DNA of 64,000 nt from RYN-230 sp963720645 (GTDB lineage Bacteria > Actinomycetota > Actinomycetes > Streptosporangiales > Streptosporangiaceae), in contig CAVRFX010000016.1 in the NCBI GenBank assembly GCA_963720645.1, positions 1 through 64,000 of the forward strand. The letters are read 5' to 3'. Positions 46,658-55,620 of this stretch are shown piece by piece. The position numbers and the translations under genes are program-made. The stretch's first letter is position 1, and every line of letters begins with the position of its first letter. The notes beneath the pieces are model-generated. The model saw nothing but the letters and a program-made list of their open reading frames with translations. It was not told where the DNA came from and searched no databases.

Positions 46658-46891
46658 CTATTTGCCGGTCCGCTCCGCGACGAAGACACCCCAGCGCGGC
46701 CGGGACTGGACGAGTCCTTCATCCATCAGGACCTGGACAGCACGGCGGGCTGTGGTCCGGGAGATCCCGTATGTCTCGGCCAGCCGGTCCAGGCTCGGCA
46801 CCTGCTCGCCCGGCAGAAGCTCGCCGTTGGCGATCTTCTCGCGCAGTTCTGCCGCAACGCGCAAATAGGGCGGCACTAGCTCTCTGGCCAC
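46658..46891 (-). CDS. Short GntR-family winged-helix regulator
   Basis: A 77-residue protein that is just the GntR DNA-binding domain: PYLRVAAELREKIANGELLP, GEQVPSLDRLAETYGISRTT, ARRAVQVLMDEGLVQSRPRW and a GVFVAERTGK wing. The usual ligand domain is absent, but stand-alone small GntR proteins are common in actinomycetes. Starts at ATG 46891. Divergent from the methyltransferase (start 47018), separated by about 125 bases, so it may regulate itself and that gene. Between them GTGCTGTGCTGTG at 46940-46952 is a short tandem, perhaps part of its operator. Confidence 0.8.
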   Translation of the reverse strand: MARELVPPYLRVAAELREKIANGELLPGEQVPSLDRLAETYGISRTTARRAVQVLMDEGLVQSRPRWGVFVAERTGK

Positions 46892-47017
46892 AAGATCAAC
46901 GTACCCAGCAGGCCCTTGACCTGCGTCTGTACTAGACTGTGCTGTGCTGTGTTAGGTTAGAAGCGATTGATACACCTGACCTGCAGTCCGAGGCTCCTGC
47001 GGTACGGAGAACCGACT

Positions 47018-48241
47018 ATGACGACACGTGACACTGACCCGGCGGTCGCCGGGTTCGAGCCGGCGGTGGCGCATCCGGCGCGGGTGTACAACGTCTGGCT
47101 GGGCGGCAAGGACCACTTCGCCCCGGACCGCGAGGCCGCGCAGAAGGTCGCCGGCTGCCGCCCGCAAGTCGTCGCGGGCGCCCGGGCCAACCGGCAGTTC
47201 CTGGGCCGGGTGGTCCGGTACCTGGCCGGCGCCCGGGGGGTCAGCCAGTTCCTGGACATCGGGACCGGCTTACCGGCGCCCGACAACACCCATGAGCTGG
47301 CCCAGGCCCTCAACCCCGCCGCCAGGGTCGTCTACGCCGACAACGACCCGGTCGTGCTGGCCCACGCCCGGGCCCTGCTGACCAGCAGCCCCGGCGGCAC
47401 GTGTGATTACCTCGACGCGGACCTGCACGACCCGGCCGGGATCCTGGCCGGCGCCGCCCGGACCCTCGACCTGGGCCGCCCCGCCGCGGTCCTGCTCCTG
47501 GCCGTGCTGCACTTCCTGCCCGACGCCGATGACCCGGCCGGGATCGTGGCCGCGCTGGCGGCGGGGTTAGCGCCCGGGAGCTTCGTGGCCGTGAGCCATG
47601 TGACCAGCGACTTTGCTCCCGCCGCGGTGGCCTCCGGGGTCGCCGCGTACAACGAGGCGGTGCCCGGCGGGATCACCCCCCGCTCGCACGCCCAGGTCAG
47701 CGCCCTGCTCGGCGGCCTGTCCCTGGTCCCGCCCGGCGTGGTGCCGGTCAGCGAATGGCGCCCGGAGCCCGGCACGGTCCGCCAGCCCGCCGACCTGTAC
47801 GCCGCCCTCGCCGCGACCCGGGCCGGCCCGCACCAGTCCCGGCTCCGGCCCGCCCCGGGCCAAGCTTCCGGACCAATAACGGATCCGTCCGGCCCAGCCC
47901 CCGCCCCGGCCGGCGACCCGCCCCGGCTGCCGCCGGCGGGCCCGGGGCCCGCGGCAGACGCCGGCCCGGACCCTGACCCGGAGGAGAGCCTGCGGCGGAT
48001 GCTGGTGCTCACCGGCCTGCTGACCGCCGCCGGGCTGACCGCCAGCCTCAACGTCACCCGCGACATCCCCGACGTCACCGCCTGGCTGCCCCAGCCCGGC
48101 GGCCGCGATATCACGGTCATCGTCGATGACGACGGCTATATTGAGCTGCGTTTCTGGGCCCGTCCCGGGACCAGTCCCAGCGACCTCACCAGCACGCTCA
48201 CCCGCGCGATCATGGTTATCACCGCCCAGACAGGGACGTGA
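47018..48241 (+). CDS. S-adenosyl-methionine-dependent methyltransferase (Methyltransf_19 type) with C-terminal extension
   Basis: A 407-residue protein. The first 270 residues follow the actinobacterial DUF574/Methyltransf_19 family: PAVAHPARVYNVWLGGKDHF, ANRQFLGRVVRYLAGARGVS, QFLDIGTGLPAPDNTHELAQ, RVVYADNDPVVLAHARALLT, ADLHDPAGILAGAARTLDL and PAAVLLLAVLHFLPDADDPA. A proline/alanine-rich linker follows, then a short extra domain, LRRMLVLTGLLTAAGLTASL and ITVIVDDDGYIELRFWARPG, not found in most members. Intact. Many actinomycetes carry many copies of this family; substrates are largely unknown. I chose ATG 47018 (MTTRDTDPAVAGFEPAVAHP). The divergent GntR gene may control it. Confidence 0.8.
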   Translation: MTTRDTDPAVAGFEPAVAHPARVYNVWLGGKDHFAPDREAAQKVAGCRPQVVAGARANRQFLGRVVRYLAGARGVSQFLDIGTGLPAPDNTHELAQALNPAARVVYADNDPVVLAHARALLTSSPGGTCDYLDADLHDPAGILAGAARTLDLGRPAAVLLLAVLHFLPDADDPAGIVAALAAGLAPGSFVAVSHVTSDFAPAAVASGVAAYNEAVPGGITPRSHAQVSALLGGLSLVPPGVVPVSEWRPEPGTVRQPADLYAALAATRAGPHQSRLRPAPGQASGPITDPSGPAPAPAGDPPRLPPAGPGPAADAGPDPDPEESLRRMLVLTGLLTAAGLTASLNVTRDIPDVTAWLPQPGGRDITVIVDDDGYIELRFWARPGTSPSDLTSTLTRAIMVITAQTGT

Positions 48242-48336
48242 CCGGCCATGTAGTGGTATTCGTTGCGGAGCAGCGGGGGCGGCGCGGGCGGCCCGGGAAC
48301 CTGCGGGCAGATCCGGCGGGAGCGGGGGGCGCTCAG

Positions 48337-49698
48337 ATGATCGAGCAGGCGTACGACCGGAACTCGGTGCGCCAGTACGTGGAAGCAGTCCGCGGGGTCC
48401 TCGGCTCTGACCAGCTGCGCGAGGCGACGGTGGCCGCCGCCCAGCCGCTGGCGGGACCGGGGGACCCGCAGGCCAAGGTGAGCGCGGCGCTGCCGCCACC
48501 CGGGGACGCGGAGCCGTCGTCGGGCGGGGCGGTGAGCACGGTGGTGCCCTACCTGTCCCGCGACCCGGCGGTCAGCCTGATGCAGAGCGCGCTGGACGGC
48601 GCGCTGCGGGAGCACGGCGTGGCCGACCGGGCGCCGCAGGACCGCAGCCTGTGGTCGAGCATCGTCCACACCGCGGAGGAGATGCTGCACCCCGGCGACT
48701 TCTCGCCGGACGACCCGGACTGGGTCATCAAGATCGCCGAATCGATGCTGGGCCACCTGGCCAAGGGCAACCATCCCTTCAACCCCCGCCCGGCCGCGCA
48801 CGCGATCAGTGACTCGGCGCGGCTGGTCGTCGTGGGGGACTGGGGGACCGGGCTGCCGCGGGCCCGGGCCGTGGCCTCCTATATGGCTGACGAGGTCACT
48901 GACGCGCTGGCCCACGGCCGGGAGGCCCACGTCATCCATCTCGGTGACGTCTACTACTCCGGGCTGCCCAGCGAGGTGCAGCGGCACGTGCTCGCCTGCT
49001 GGCCGGTGACGGCCGCCCAGGCGCAGGCCGGGGTGACGTCGTGGTCGCTGAACGGCAATCACGACATGTACAGCGGCGGGTTCGGCTACTTCCAGACCCT
49101 GCTCGGCGACCCGCGGTTCGCCGCCCAGCGCTCCGCCGACGGGGCGGCGACCAGCTTCTTCCGGCTCACCTCACCGTCGTGGGACTTCGCGGCCCTGGAC
49201 ACGTCCTGGAACGATGACGTCCTGTTCAAGGGGGCCACCGGGGTGCTCCAGGACCCGCAGGCGGATTTCGTCGCGGGCATCGCCCGGGCCTCCGGCCGGA
49301 AACTGGTCCTGCTGAGCCACCACCAGCTCATGTCCGCCTACGACCCGGCCGACCTCGGCCCGGTGCTGCCCGCCAAGCTCGGCCCGGTGCTGGGCAGCGG
49401 CCGCGTCACCGCGTGGTGGTGGGGTCACGAGCACCGCTGCATGGGCTTCCAGGCCGGGCAGGGTGTCCCGTTCCCGCGCTGCCTGGGACACGGCGGGGTG
49501 CCGGTGCTGCAGCCGCACGCGCCCGGCGATCCCGTCCCGCCGCCCGGGGCGTGGGAAGAGCGCGGCTTCCTGGAGGATGCCGACGGCGACCACTGGGCCC
49601 GGTTCGGGTTCGCGGTGCTGGACCTGGACGGCGCCCAGATGCAGGTCCGGTACCGCGATGACCAGGGCACGCAGGTCAGGTCCGAGGTGATCCAGTAG
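48337..49698 (+). CDS. Calcineurin-like metallophosphoesterase
   Basis: A 453-residue predicted dinuclear metal phosphoesterase. Motifs in order: VVVGDWGTGLP (GDWG), VIHLGDVYYSGLPSEVQRHV (GDXXY), WSLNGNHDMYSGGFGYFQTL (GNHD), LVLLSHHQLMSAYDPADLGP (SHH) and WWWGHEHRCMGFQAGQGVPF (GHEH), all five metal-ligand motifs. The first 150 residues are extra and carry no recognised domain. I chose ATG 48337, preceded by a GGGAGCGGGGGGC purine-rich stretch. It may hydrolyse a phosphodiester or serve as a cytosolic phosphatase; no signal peptide was seen. It lies about 95 bases after the methyltransferase stop on the same strand. Confidence 0.8.
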   Translation: MIEQAYDRNSVRQYVEAVRGVLGSDQLREATVAAAQPLAGPGDPQAKVSAALPPPGDAEPSSGGAVSTVVPYLSRDPAVSLMQSALDGALREHGVADRAPQDRSLWSSIVHTAEEMLHPGDFSPDDPDWVIKIAESMLGHLAKGNHPFNPRPAAHAISDSARLVVVGDWGTGLPRARAVASYMADEVTDALAHGREAHVIHLGDVYYSGLPSEVQRHVLACWPVTAAQAQAGVTSWSLNGNHDMYSGGFGYFQTLLGDPRFAAQRSADGAATSFFRLTSPSWDFAALDTSWNDDVLFKGATGVLQDPQADFVAGIARASGRKLVLLSHHQLMSAYDPADLGPVLPAKLGPVLGSGRVTAWWWGHEHRCMGFQAGQGVPFPRCLGHGGVPVLQPHAPGDPVPPPGAWEERGFLEDADGDHWARFGFAVLDLDGAQMQVRYRDDQGTQVRSEVIQ

Positions 49699-49719
49699 GC
49701 GGCCGCTGGCCGGGCCCGG

Positions 49720-50937
49720 TCAGGCGTCGCGCTCGATGGGGCAGCTCATGCACCGCGGGCCGCCGCGGCCCCGGCCCAGCTCGCTGCCGGGCACCGGCAC
49801 CACCTCGACCCCGTTCTGCTCCAGGTAGCTGTTGGTGGTCACGTTGCGGTCGTAGGCGACGACCACGCCGGGCTCGATGGCGAGCACGTTGCAGCCGTCG
49901 TCCCACTGCTCACGCTGCGCGGCCGGCGGGTCCTGGCTGGCGGTCAGCACCTTGATGCTGGGCAGGCCCAGCGCGGCCGCGATCGCGCTGTGCATGTCCT
50001 CCGGCGGATGGTCGGTGACCTTCAGCTCGCGGGCGCTGGCCCCCGGCTCCACCGTGTACGACGGCAGCATGCCCAGGTTCATGTACTTGGTGAACACTCC
50101 GTAGTCGCACATCGTCATCACGGTGTCCAGGTGCATGAACGCCCGGGCCTTCGGCATGTCGATGGCGACCAGGCAGCGGGCCGCCCCGGCCGAGAACAGC
50201 CGGTGCGCGATCAGCTCGACGGCCTGCGGGGTGGTCCGCTCGCTCATCCCGGCCAGCACCGCACCGTTGCCGATGACGAGGATGTCGCCGCCCTCGATGG
50301 TGGCCGGCGCCGCGTCCGCGCCGTGGTACCAGACTTCGAAGGTGTCCCTCGCGAACATCGGGTGCCAGCGGTAGATGGCCTCGTCGTTGACGGTTTCCCG
50401 CATCCGGGCCTGCATGGCCATCGCGTTCACCGAGACCCCGCCGTAGATCCAGCACGAGGTGTCACGCTGGTAGAGCAGGTTGGGCAGCGGCGCCAGCACG
50501 AAGCTGCCCCGGTCCAGCGAGTGGAACGCGATGCTCTTCGGCTCCGGCGCCAGCTCCAGGATCTCCTGCTTGGTGATCCCGCCGCTCAGGGCCTGGGCCA
50601 GGACCGGGGACGCGAGTCCCGCCACCGCTTCCCGCAGCGCCGAGCAGGCCAGCGGCCCGTGCAGCCGCGAGTCGAAGACCCGGTCCAGGATGTAGTCCCG
50701 GGCCTGGGAGATCTCCAGCGTCTGGGTCAGCAGGTCCTGGTAGTAGTGCACGACCACGCCCCGGGCCAGCAGCGCCTCCGCGAACTCGTCGTGCTCCAGC
50801 TGGGCCCGCTCGGCCCACAGCACGCCGTCGAACAGCAGCTCGCTGGCGTTATCCGGGGTGAGCCGCTTCAGCTCCAGCTCGGGACGGTGCAGCACGACCT
50901 GCCGGAGCCGGCCGACCTCCGAATCAACGTGGAACAT
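49720..50937 (-). CDS. arcA: Arginine deiminase
   Basis: Arginine deiminase hydrolyses arginine to citrulline and ammonia. At 405 residues it is of normal length, and complete. Hallmarks: EVGRLRQVVLHRPELELKRL at the start, NLLYQRDTSCWIYGGVSVNA (substrate loop with the Asp), ATIEGGDILVIGNGAVLAGM, FMHLDTVMTMCDYGVFTKYM (HXD-type catalytic His and Asp), and GGPRCMSCPIERDA with the catalytic cysteine near the C-terminus. No arcB, arcC or arcD gene is adjacent, so it is not part of an ADI pathway cluster here; the enzyme may supply nitrogen or buffer acid. Minus strand, the start at ATG 50937. Confidence 0.93.
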   Translation of the reverse strand: MFHVDSEVGRLRQVVLHRPELELKRLTPDNASELLFDGVLWAERAQLEHDEFAEALLARGVVVHYYQDLLTQTLEISQARDYILDRVFDSRLHGPLACSALREAVAGLASPVLAQALSGGITKQEILELAPEPKSIAFHSLDRGSFVLAPLPNLLYQRDTSCWIYGGVSVNAMAMQARMRETVNDEAIYRWHPMFARDTFEVWYHGADAAPATIEGGDILVIGNGAVLAGMSERTTPQAVELIAHRLFSAGAARCLVAIDMPKARAFMHLDTVMTMCDYGVFTKYMNLGMLPSYTVEPGASARELKVTDHPPEDMHSAIAAALGLPSIKVLTASQDPPAAQREQWDDGCNVLAIEPGVVVAYDRNVTTNSYLEQNGVEVVPVPGSELGRGRGGPRCMSCPIERDA

Positions 50938-51022
50938 GAGCTCTCCGTTCGGCGGATGGGGCTGGTGTGGCCCATCATGCCCGAGACAGCCGGGCCCGAT
51001 GCCGCCGAGACGGGAGAGGCTG

Positions 51023-51240
51023 CTACCTGCCGTAGAGGATCGCGATGCCCTGGGCGTCCGAAGGTATGGCGATGTCGGGCTGGCCGTCGCCGTTCAGGTC
51101 TCCCACCGCCGGTCCGCCGCGGGGGCTGCCTGGGCCGCGGGGGCGGCCTGGCCGGCCGGGGCGGCCTGGGCGGCCGGGGCCAGGGCGAGTCCGGCCGGGG
51201 TGAGCATGGTGACGGCAAGCAGAATCGCGCTGGTCCGCAT
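51023..51240 (-). pseudogene. Short exported FG-GAP/VCBS-like fragment, one frameshift
   Basis: From ATG 51240 a signal peptide (MRTSAILLAVTMLTPAGLAL and an AQAA cut) leads to PAGQAAPAAQAAPAA repeats. A break near 51115 shifts to VGDLNGDGQPDIAIPSDAQG, which is one calcium-binding FG-GAP/VCBS turn (DLNGDGXPD), then IAILYGR and a stop at 51023. Only one of several such blades is present, so the product of about 72 residues is a stub, either truncated or a residual domain of an integrin-like secreted protein. The direction is towards arcA on the same strand. Confidence 0.5.
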
Positions 51241-51441
51241 CGGTCCCTCTCATCACCGCTCGGCCCTTGCGGTGCACCACTCTGCCGGGTGCTGATGGCC
51301 GGAATGCCCGGTGCTGGCTGACGGTGGTTTACCGCATCCGGCGATCAGGAGCAACCTGACGCCCCGGGCCCGGCGCGCGCGCCTGGCCGGTTTCACGCCC
51401 CGCACCGCCGGTCACCAGGTACGCCGGGCTAGGCTCCCGGC

Positions 51442-52506
51442 GTGGACCTAGACCTTGACCTTTCCCAGGATGGGGCGGCGCTGACCGCGGCCCTCGTCGA
51501 CATCCCCTCGGTCAGCGGGGACGAGGAACGCCTCGCCAACGTGATCGACGCGGCGCTGCGCCACCTCCCGCACCTGGACCTGTACCGGGACGGCAACGCC
51601 CTGGTCGCGCGGACCACGCTGGGCCGGCCGGAGCGGGTGGTGCTGGCCGGGCACATCGACACGGTCCCGATCGCGGGCAACCTCCCGGCCCGTCTCGACG
51701 GGAAACTCCTGTACGGCTGCGGCACCTGCGACATGAAGTCCGGCGTCGCGGTCCAGCTCCGCCTGGCGGCGGCGCTGCGCGAGCCCCGCCGTGACGTGAC
51801 CTACGTGTTCTACGACGGCGAGGAAGTCGAGGCCGAGCGCAACGGCCTGCTCCGGCTGTCCCGCAATTCGCCTGATCTGCTGGACGGCGACCTGGCCGTG
51901 CTGCTCGAGCCGACCAGCGCCATCATCGAGGGCGGCTGCCAGGGCACGATGCGGGCCGAGGTCCGCGCGACCGGCGAGCGGGCGCACAGCGCCCGGTCCT
52001 GGAACGGCACCAACGCCATTCACCAGGCCGGCCCGATCCTGGACGTGCTCCGGAACTATGTGGCCCGTGAACCCGAGGTCGAGGGCCTGAAGTACCACGA
52101 AGGGCTCAACGCGGTCTACATTCGCGGCGGGGTGGCGGGCAACGTCATCCCGGACGAGTGCGTGGTCTCCGTCAACTACCGCTTCGCGCCGGACCGCAGC
52201 GTCGAGCAGGCCCAGGACTACGTCCGGGAGATCTTCCGGGGCTGGGACGTGACGTTCACCGACTGGGCCGCCGGGGCCCGGCCGGGGCTGACCGATCCCG
52301 CCGCGGCCACGCTGCTCGCGGCCGTGGGCGGAACCCCGCGGGCCAAGTTCGGCTGGACCGACGTGGCCCGCTTCGCCGAACTCGGGATGCCCGCGGTCAA
52401 CTACGGCCCCGGCGACCCCGAGGTCGCCCACTCCCGCGGCGAGCATGTCCCCGTGGCCCAGATCACCGAGGTCGAGTCCCGCCTCCGGAGCTGGCTGACC
52501 ACCTGA
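51442..52506 (+). CDS. dapE: Succinyl-diaminopimelate desuccinylase
   Basis: DapE removes succinate from N-succinyl-L,L-diaminopimelate in lysine and peptidoglycan-precursor synthesis; a zinc-dependent M20 hydrolase. At 354 residues it is normal for the actinobacterial form. Visible: VVLAGHIDTVPIAGNLPARL (metal His and following Asp), LYGCGTCDMKSGVAVQLRLA (GXGXXDMK), FYDGEEVEAERNGLLRL (the acidic base pair EE) and ARSWNGTNAIHQAGPILDVL. The dimerisation domain follows, and GVAGNVIPDECVVSVNYRFA. A GTG start at 51442 gives the family N-terminus. Intact. It ends before a strong bidirectional terminator shared with the HtrA-like gene. Confidence 0.88.
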   Translation: MDLDLDLSQDGAALTAALVDIPSVSGDEERLANVIDAALRHLPHLDLYRDGNALVARTTLGRPERVVLAGHIDTVPIAGNLPARLDGKLLYGCGTCDMKSGVAVQLRLAAALREPRRDVTYVFYDGEEVEAERNGLLRLSRNSPDLLDGDLAVLLEPTSAIIEGGCQGTMRAEVRATGERAHSARSWNGTNAIHQAGPILDVLRNYVAREPEVEGLKYHEGLNAVYIRGGVAGNVIPDECVVSVNYRFAPDRSVEQAQDYVREIFRGWDVTFTDWAAGARPGLTDPAAATLLAAVGGTPRAKFGWTDVARFAELGMPAVNYGPGDPEVAHSRGEHVPVAQITEVESRLRSWLTT

Positions 52507-52589
52507 CCTCCAGCTCTCCTCGCAATCGCAGAGCTCCCCGTGTCAGCCTGCATCCGGATGGCCCGTACAGCGCGGCGGCGGGTCCGGCT

Positions 52590-52620
52590 CTTTTCCCGGC
52601 GCTTATTTTGCCGGGAAAAG
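52590..52620. terminator. Bidirectional terminator hairpin
   Basis: CTTTTCCCGGC and GCCGGGAAAAG form a perfect 11-bp stem with a 9-base loop. It lies between convergent dapE and HtrA-like genes. The AAAAG/CTTTT flanks act as T-runs in either direction. Confidence 0.85.
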
Positions 52621-52643
52621 CAGCCAGCCGCCGGCCGCGCCCG

Positions 52644-54677
52644 CTACTTGACTGGCCCGCTGATCAGCGTCAGCGACGAGGTGTGGCTCTGCTTCCTCGT
52701 GTCCACCCAGGTCAGTGACACCGTCGCGCCCGGCTTGTACTGGAGCATGACGCCGGTCAGGCCGTTGGCGGTGCTGACCGCCTGCCCGCTGACGCCGGTG
52801 ATCACGTCACCGGCCCGCACGCCCGCCTTGTACGCCGGGGTGCCGGGGTACACGTTGCAGACCAGGGCACCCGACTGGGTCGGCACCTGGTAGCCCGGCC
52901 CCGACACCGCTCTGCGCCAGGCAGGAGTTGGCGTCACTGACCGAGTCCACGCCCACGCCCATGAAGCCCTTGGGGCCGATCAGGATGTGCCCGCTGGCGT
53001 TCCCGGCGGCGATCTTCTTGGCGATGGACAGCGCCCGGTTGATGGGGATCGCGAAGCCCATCGACGTTCCGGCCCCGCCCAGCGACTGGCTGTTCGCCGC
53101 GGTGTTCATGCCGATGACCTGGCCGGCCGCGTCGGCCAGCGCGCCGCCCGAGTCACCCTCGGCGATCGGGGCGTTGGTCTGCAGCATGTTGTGCAGCGTC
53201 TCGGTGTTCGAGCCGCTGCCTGCGTCGCTCGCGGTAATGGTCCGGCCCAGCGCGGTGATGGTCCCGGCGGTCACGGTGGGGACCCCGCCGTTGCCGCCGG
53301 CGTTGCCGATGGCCACGACCGGCGTGGCCAGGCTGACCTTGGACGAGTCACCCACCTGCACCGGCCTCAGCCCGGAGGCGCCCTGCAGCTTGATCAGCGC
53401 CACGTCGTCGGTGGGGTCCACCCCGAGCACCGTGGCCTGGTACTTCTTCCCGCTCACCACGGCCGTCGCGGTGAGGTGCGTGGAACCCTCGACCACGTGG
53501 TTGTTGGTCAGCACCACGCCGTTGGAGGACAGGATCATGCCGGTCCCGGCGGCCGCGCCGTCCTGGTACTTGAGGGTGGAGTTGATGTCCACCACGCCCG
53601 GCTTGACCTTGCTCGCCACCGAGTCCACGTTGAGATTGGTGGTGTTGGCGTTGCCGGCCGCGTTGCGGTTCGGCGAGGGGATCTGCTGGGAGGAGACGGT
53701 GTTGCCCGGGGACTGGGAGTTGTGGTTCAGCGCGACCACGGCGCCCGCCCCGACCCCGGCGGCCAGCGCCGCGACCACCACGTAGACCAGCGCCCGGCTG
53801 CCGCGGCGGCGGTGCGGTGGTTCCTGCTGGGAGCCGTAGCCGATGACGTCGTCCGAGCCCCAGCCGCCCGAGGATCCGCCGGGCGGCGGGCCCCAGGGGC
53901 CGTAACCACCGGGCGGGCCGTAGCCGCCCGGCTGGCCGTAACCGCCGCCGGGCTGGCCGTACTGGCCTGGCTGGCCGCTCTCGCCCGGCTGGCCGTACCC
54001 GCCGGACGCCGCAGCCTGGCCGTATCCGGCGGCCGGCTGGTCGTGGCCCGGCTGGCCATACCCGCCGGGCTGGCCGTAGCCGGGCTGTCCCGGCCCGGGC
54101 TGGCCGTAGCCGGGCTGGCCGTATCCGGGCTGGCCGTAGGGCGGCTGGCCGAACGCGGCGGTCGGCTGGCTGTGCCCGGGCTGCCCGTATCCGGGCTGGC
54201 CGTACCCCGGCTGCCCGTATCCGGGCTGCCCCGGCTGGCCGGATCCAGGCTGGCCGCCGCGGCCTCGGGGACGCCCGGCTGGATGTACCCGCCGGGCTGG
54301 GTGTAGCCGCCCTGGCCCGGGGCCGCCGGCGGCTGGGGCCCGCCGGGGACTGCGCCGCCCGGCGCCGGGCTCCCTGGCGGCGGGGTGCCTGGTGGCGGGC
54401 TGCCCGGGGTGGCAGCGGCCCCGCCGAAGCCCAGGCCCGCCAGGCCGTGCTCAGGCTGGTCCTGCGGCGGGGTGCCGCTGCGCTGATCTCCCTCGGCCGG
54501 GATTATCCAGGTGCCCTCCGGCGGGGGGCCATCCGGTTCAGCCTGGCTCCCCCCGGCGGCCGGCTCATCACCGGCGGCCCGGTCCGGCTGGTCCCCGGCC
54601 GGGATGGGTGACCAGGCACCCAGGTACTCCGGCGGCTGGTCCCCACTCCGGTCCTGACCTTCTTGCATCCGTATCAC
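52644..54677 (-). pseudogene. Membrane-anchored HtrA-like serine protease with PDZ and proline-rich head, two frameshifts
   Basis: A DegP/HtrA-type protease of about 675 residues. From ATG 54677 the N-terminus is acidic/proline-rich. After a break near 54270 the frame has a long GQPGYGQP repeat block, then one helix ALVYVVVAALAAGVGAGAVV. Residues following hold the protease: GTGMILSSNGVVLTNNHVVE (His), DPTDDVALIKLQ (Asp), NAPIAEGDSGGALADAAGQV (Ser), all intact. A second break near 52915 leads to the PDZ domain: GALVCNVYPGTPAYKAGVRA then GDVITGVSGQAVSTANGL and SHTSSLTLISGPVK. The catalytic domain faces the cell exterior. A role in envelope protein quality control is usual for the family. The two breaks are single-base size and probably indels. 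Confidence 0.8.
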
Positions 54678-54874
54678 CTTTGCCCGGAAGTCAGCCTACG
54701 TTGCGTCGTCGCCTTGCTGAGCGGCCGGGCTCGTGGCCTGGCCGTTCTCAGGCAGCCTCCAGTAAGCACTACGAGCCTGGACGTCAGCTGAAGATGCCCT
54801 GAGGATTCCGCAGCCCGGTGTCACCCCTTACTTCCCGCATACAGATGCTTTAACTACTGCTGAGCTTCGCCGGC

Positions 54875-55600
54875 TCAGGACGACACCGCCTGATGCTCGG
54901 CGAGCGGGCCCACCCGCAGCGCGCGGCCGGCGCACTCGTCCAGCAGCCAGGGCAGCGCGCCCAGGGCGGCCGCGGCCTTGCCTGCCGGGGCGGTGCAGTC
55001 GGAATCGTGCAGCAGCACCGTGCCCCCGCCGGCCAGGGTGCTGGCCAGGGTGGCCTGCACCGATCCCGGCGTGGCCCCCGGCGCCCACTCCCGTCCCCAG
55101 GTACTCCACAGGACCGGCCGCAGCCCGAGGCGGTGCGCGGCGATCAGGGCGCTGGCGCTGAGCACCCCGTACGGCGGGCGGTACAGCCGGGGGACGGTGC
55201 CGGCCGCCGCCGCGATCGTGTCGCAGGCCCGGGCCAGGTCGTCGTGCAGGGCCCGCGGCCCGCGCAGGGTGGCGTAACGGTGGTCCCAGCCGTGCACCCC
55301 GATCTCGTGCCCGGCCGCGGCGATCTCCGCGGCGAGCCGGGGAGCGGCCTGCACCATGGGGCCGAGCAGGAAGAACGTCGCGCGGACCCGGCGGCCGGCC
55401 AGCGTGGCCAGGAATCGCGGCGTGAAACCGGGGTCCGGGCCGTCGTCGAAGGTCAGCGCGACGTGATCGGCCGCCCCGGCGCCCGCCAGGCCGGGAAAAC
55501 GCCGCCGGACCGGGGCGAGCGCGGTGAGGCCGGGTGCGCCCTGCACGACCGCGAGCGCCGCCGCGCCGGCCAGCAGGCTGTTCCTTCCCCGTCCGTGCAT
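54875..55600 (-). CDS. Polysaccharide deacetylase (NodB family), last gene of operon
   Basis: A 241-residue secreted or membrane-anchored carbohydrate esterase. A short hydrophobic head (LLAGAAALAVVQGAPGLTAL) precedes the NodB domain: VALTFDDGPDPGFTP (motif 1 with the catalytic Asp pair), GHEIGVHGWDHRYATLRGP (motif 2, the zinc histidines), YRPPYGVLSASALI (motif 3), WSTWGREWAPGA and GGTVLLHDSDC (LHD motif). All metal and catalytic residues are present, so it probably removes N-acetyl groups from peptidoglycan or another envelope polymer. It follows the membrane protein gene by about 20 bases, and is the last gene of the operon that starts with the response regulator. Confidence 0.85.
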   Translation of the reverse strand: MHGRGRNSLLAGAAALAVVQGAPGLTALAPVRRRFPGLAGAGAADHVALTFDDGPDPGFTPRFLATLAGRRVRATFFLLGPMVQAAPRLAAEIAAAGHEIGVHGWDHRYATLRGPRALHDDLARACDTIAAAAGTVPRLYRPPYGVLSASALIAAHRLGLRPVLWSTWGREWAPGATPGSVQATLASTLAGGGTVLLHDSDCTAPAGKAAAALGALPWLLDECAGRALRVGPLAEHQAVSS

Positions 55601-55620
55601 GCTGCTCCAGGTTCCCGGGG

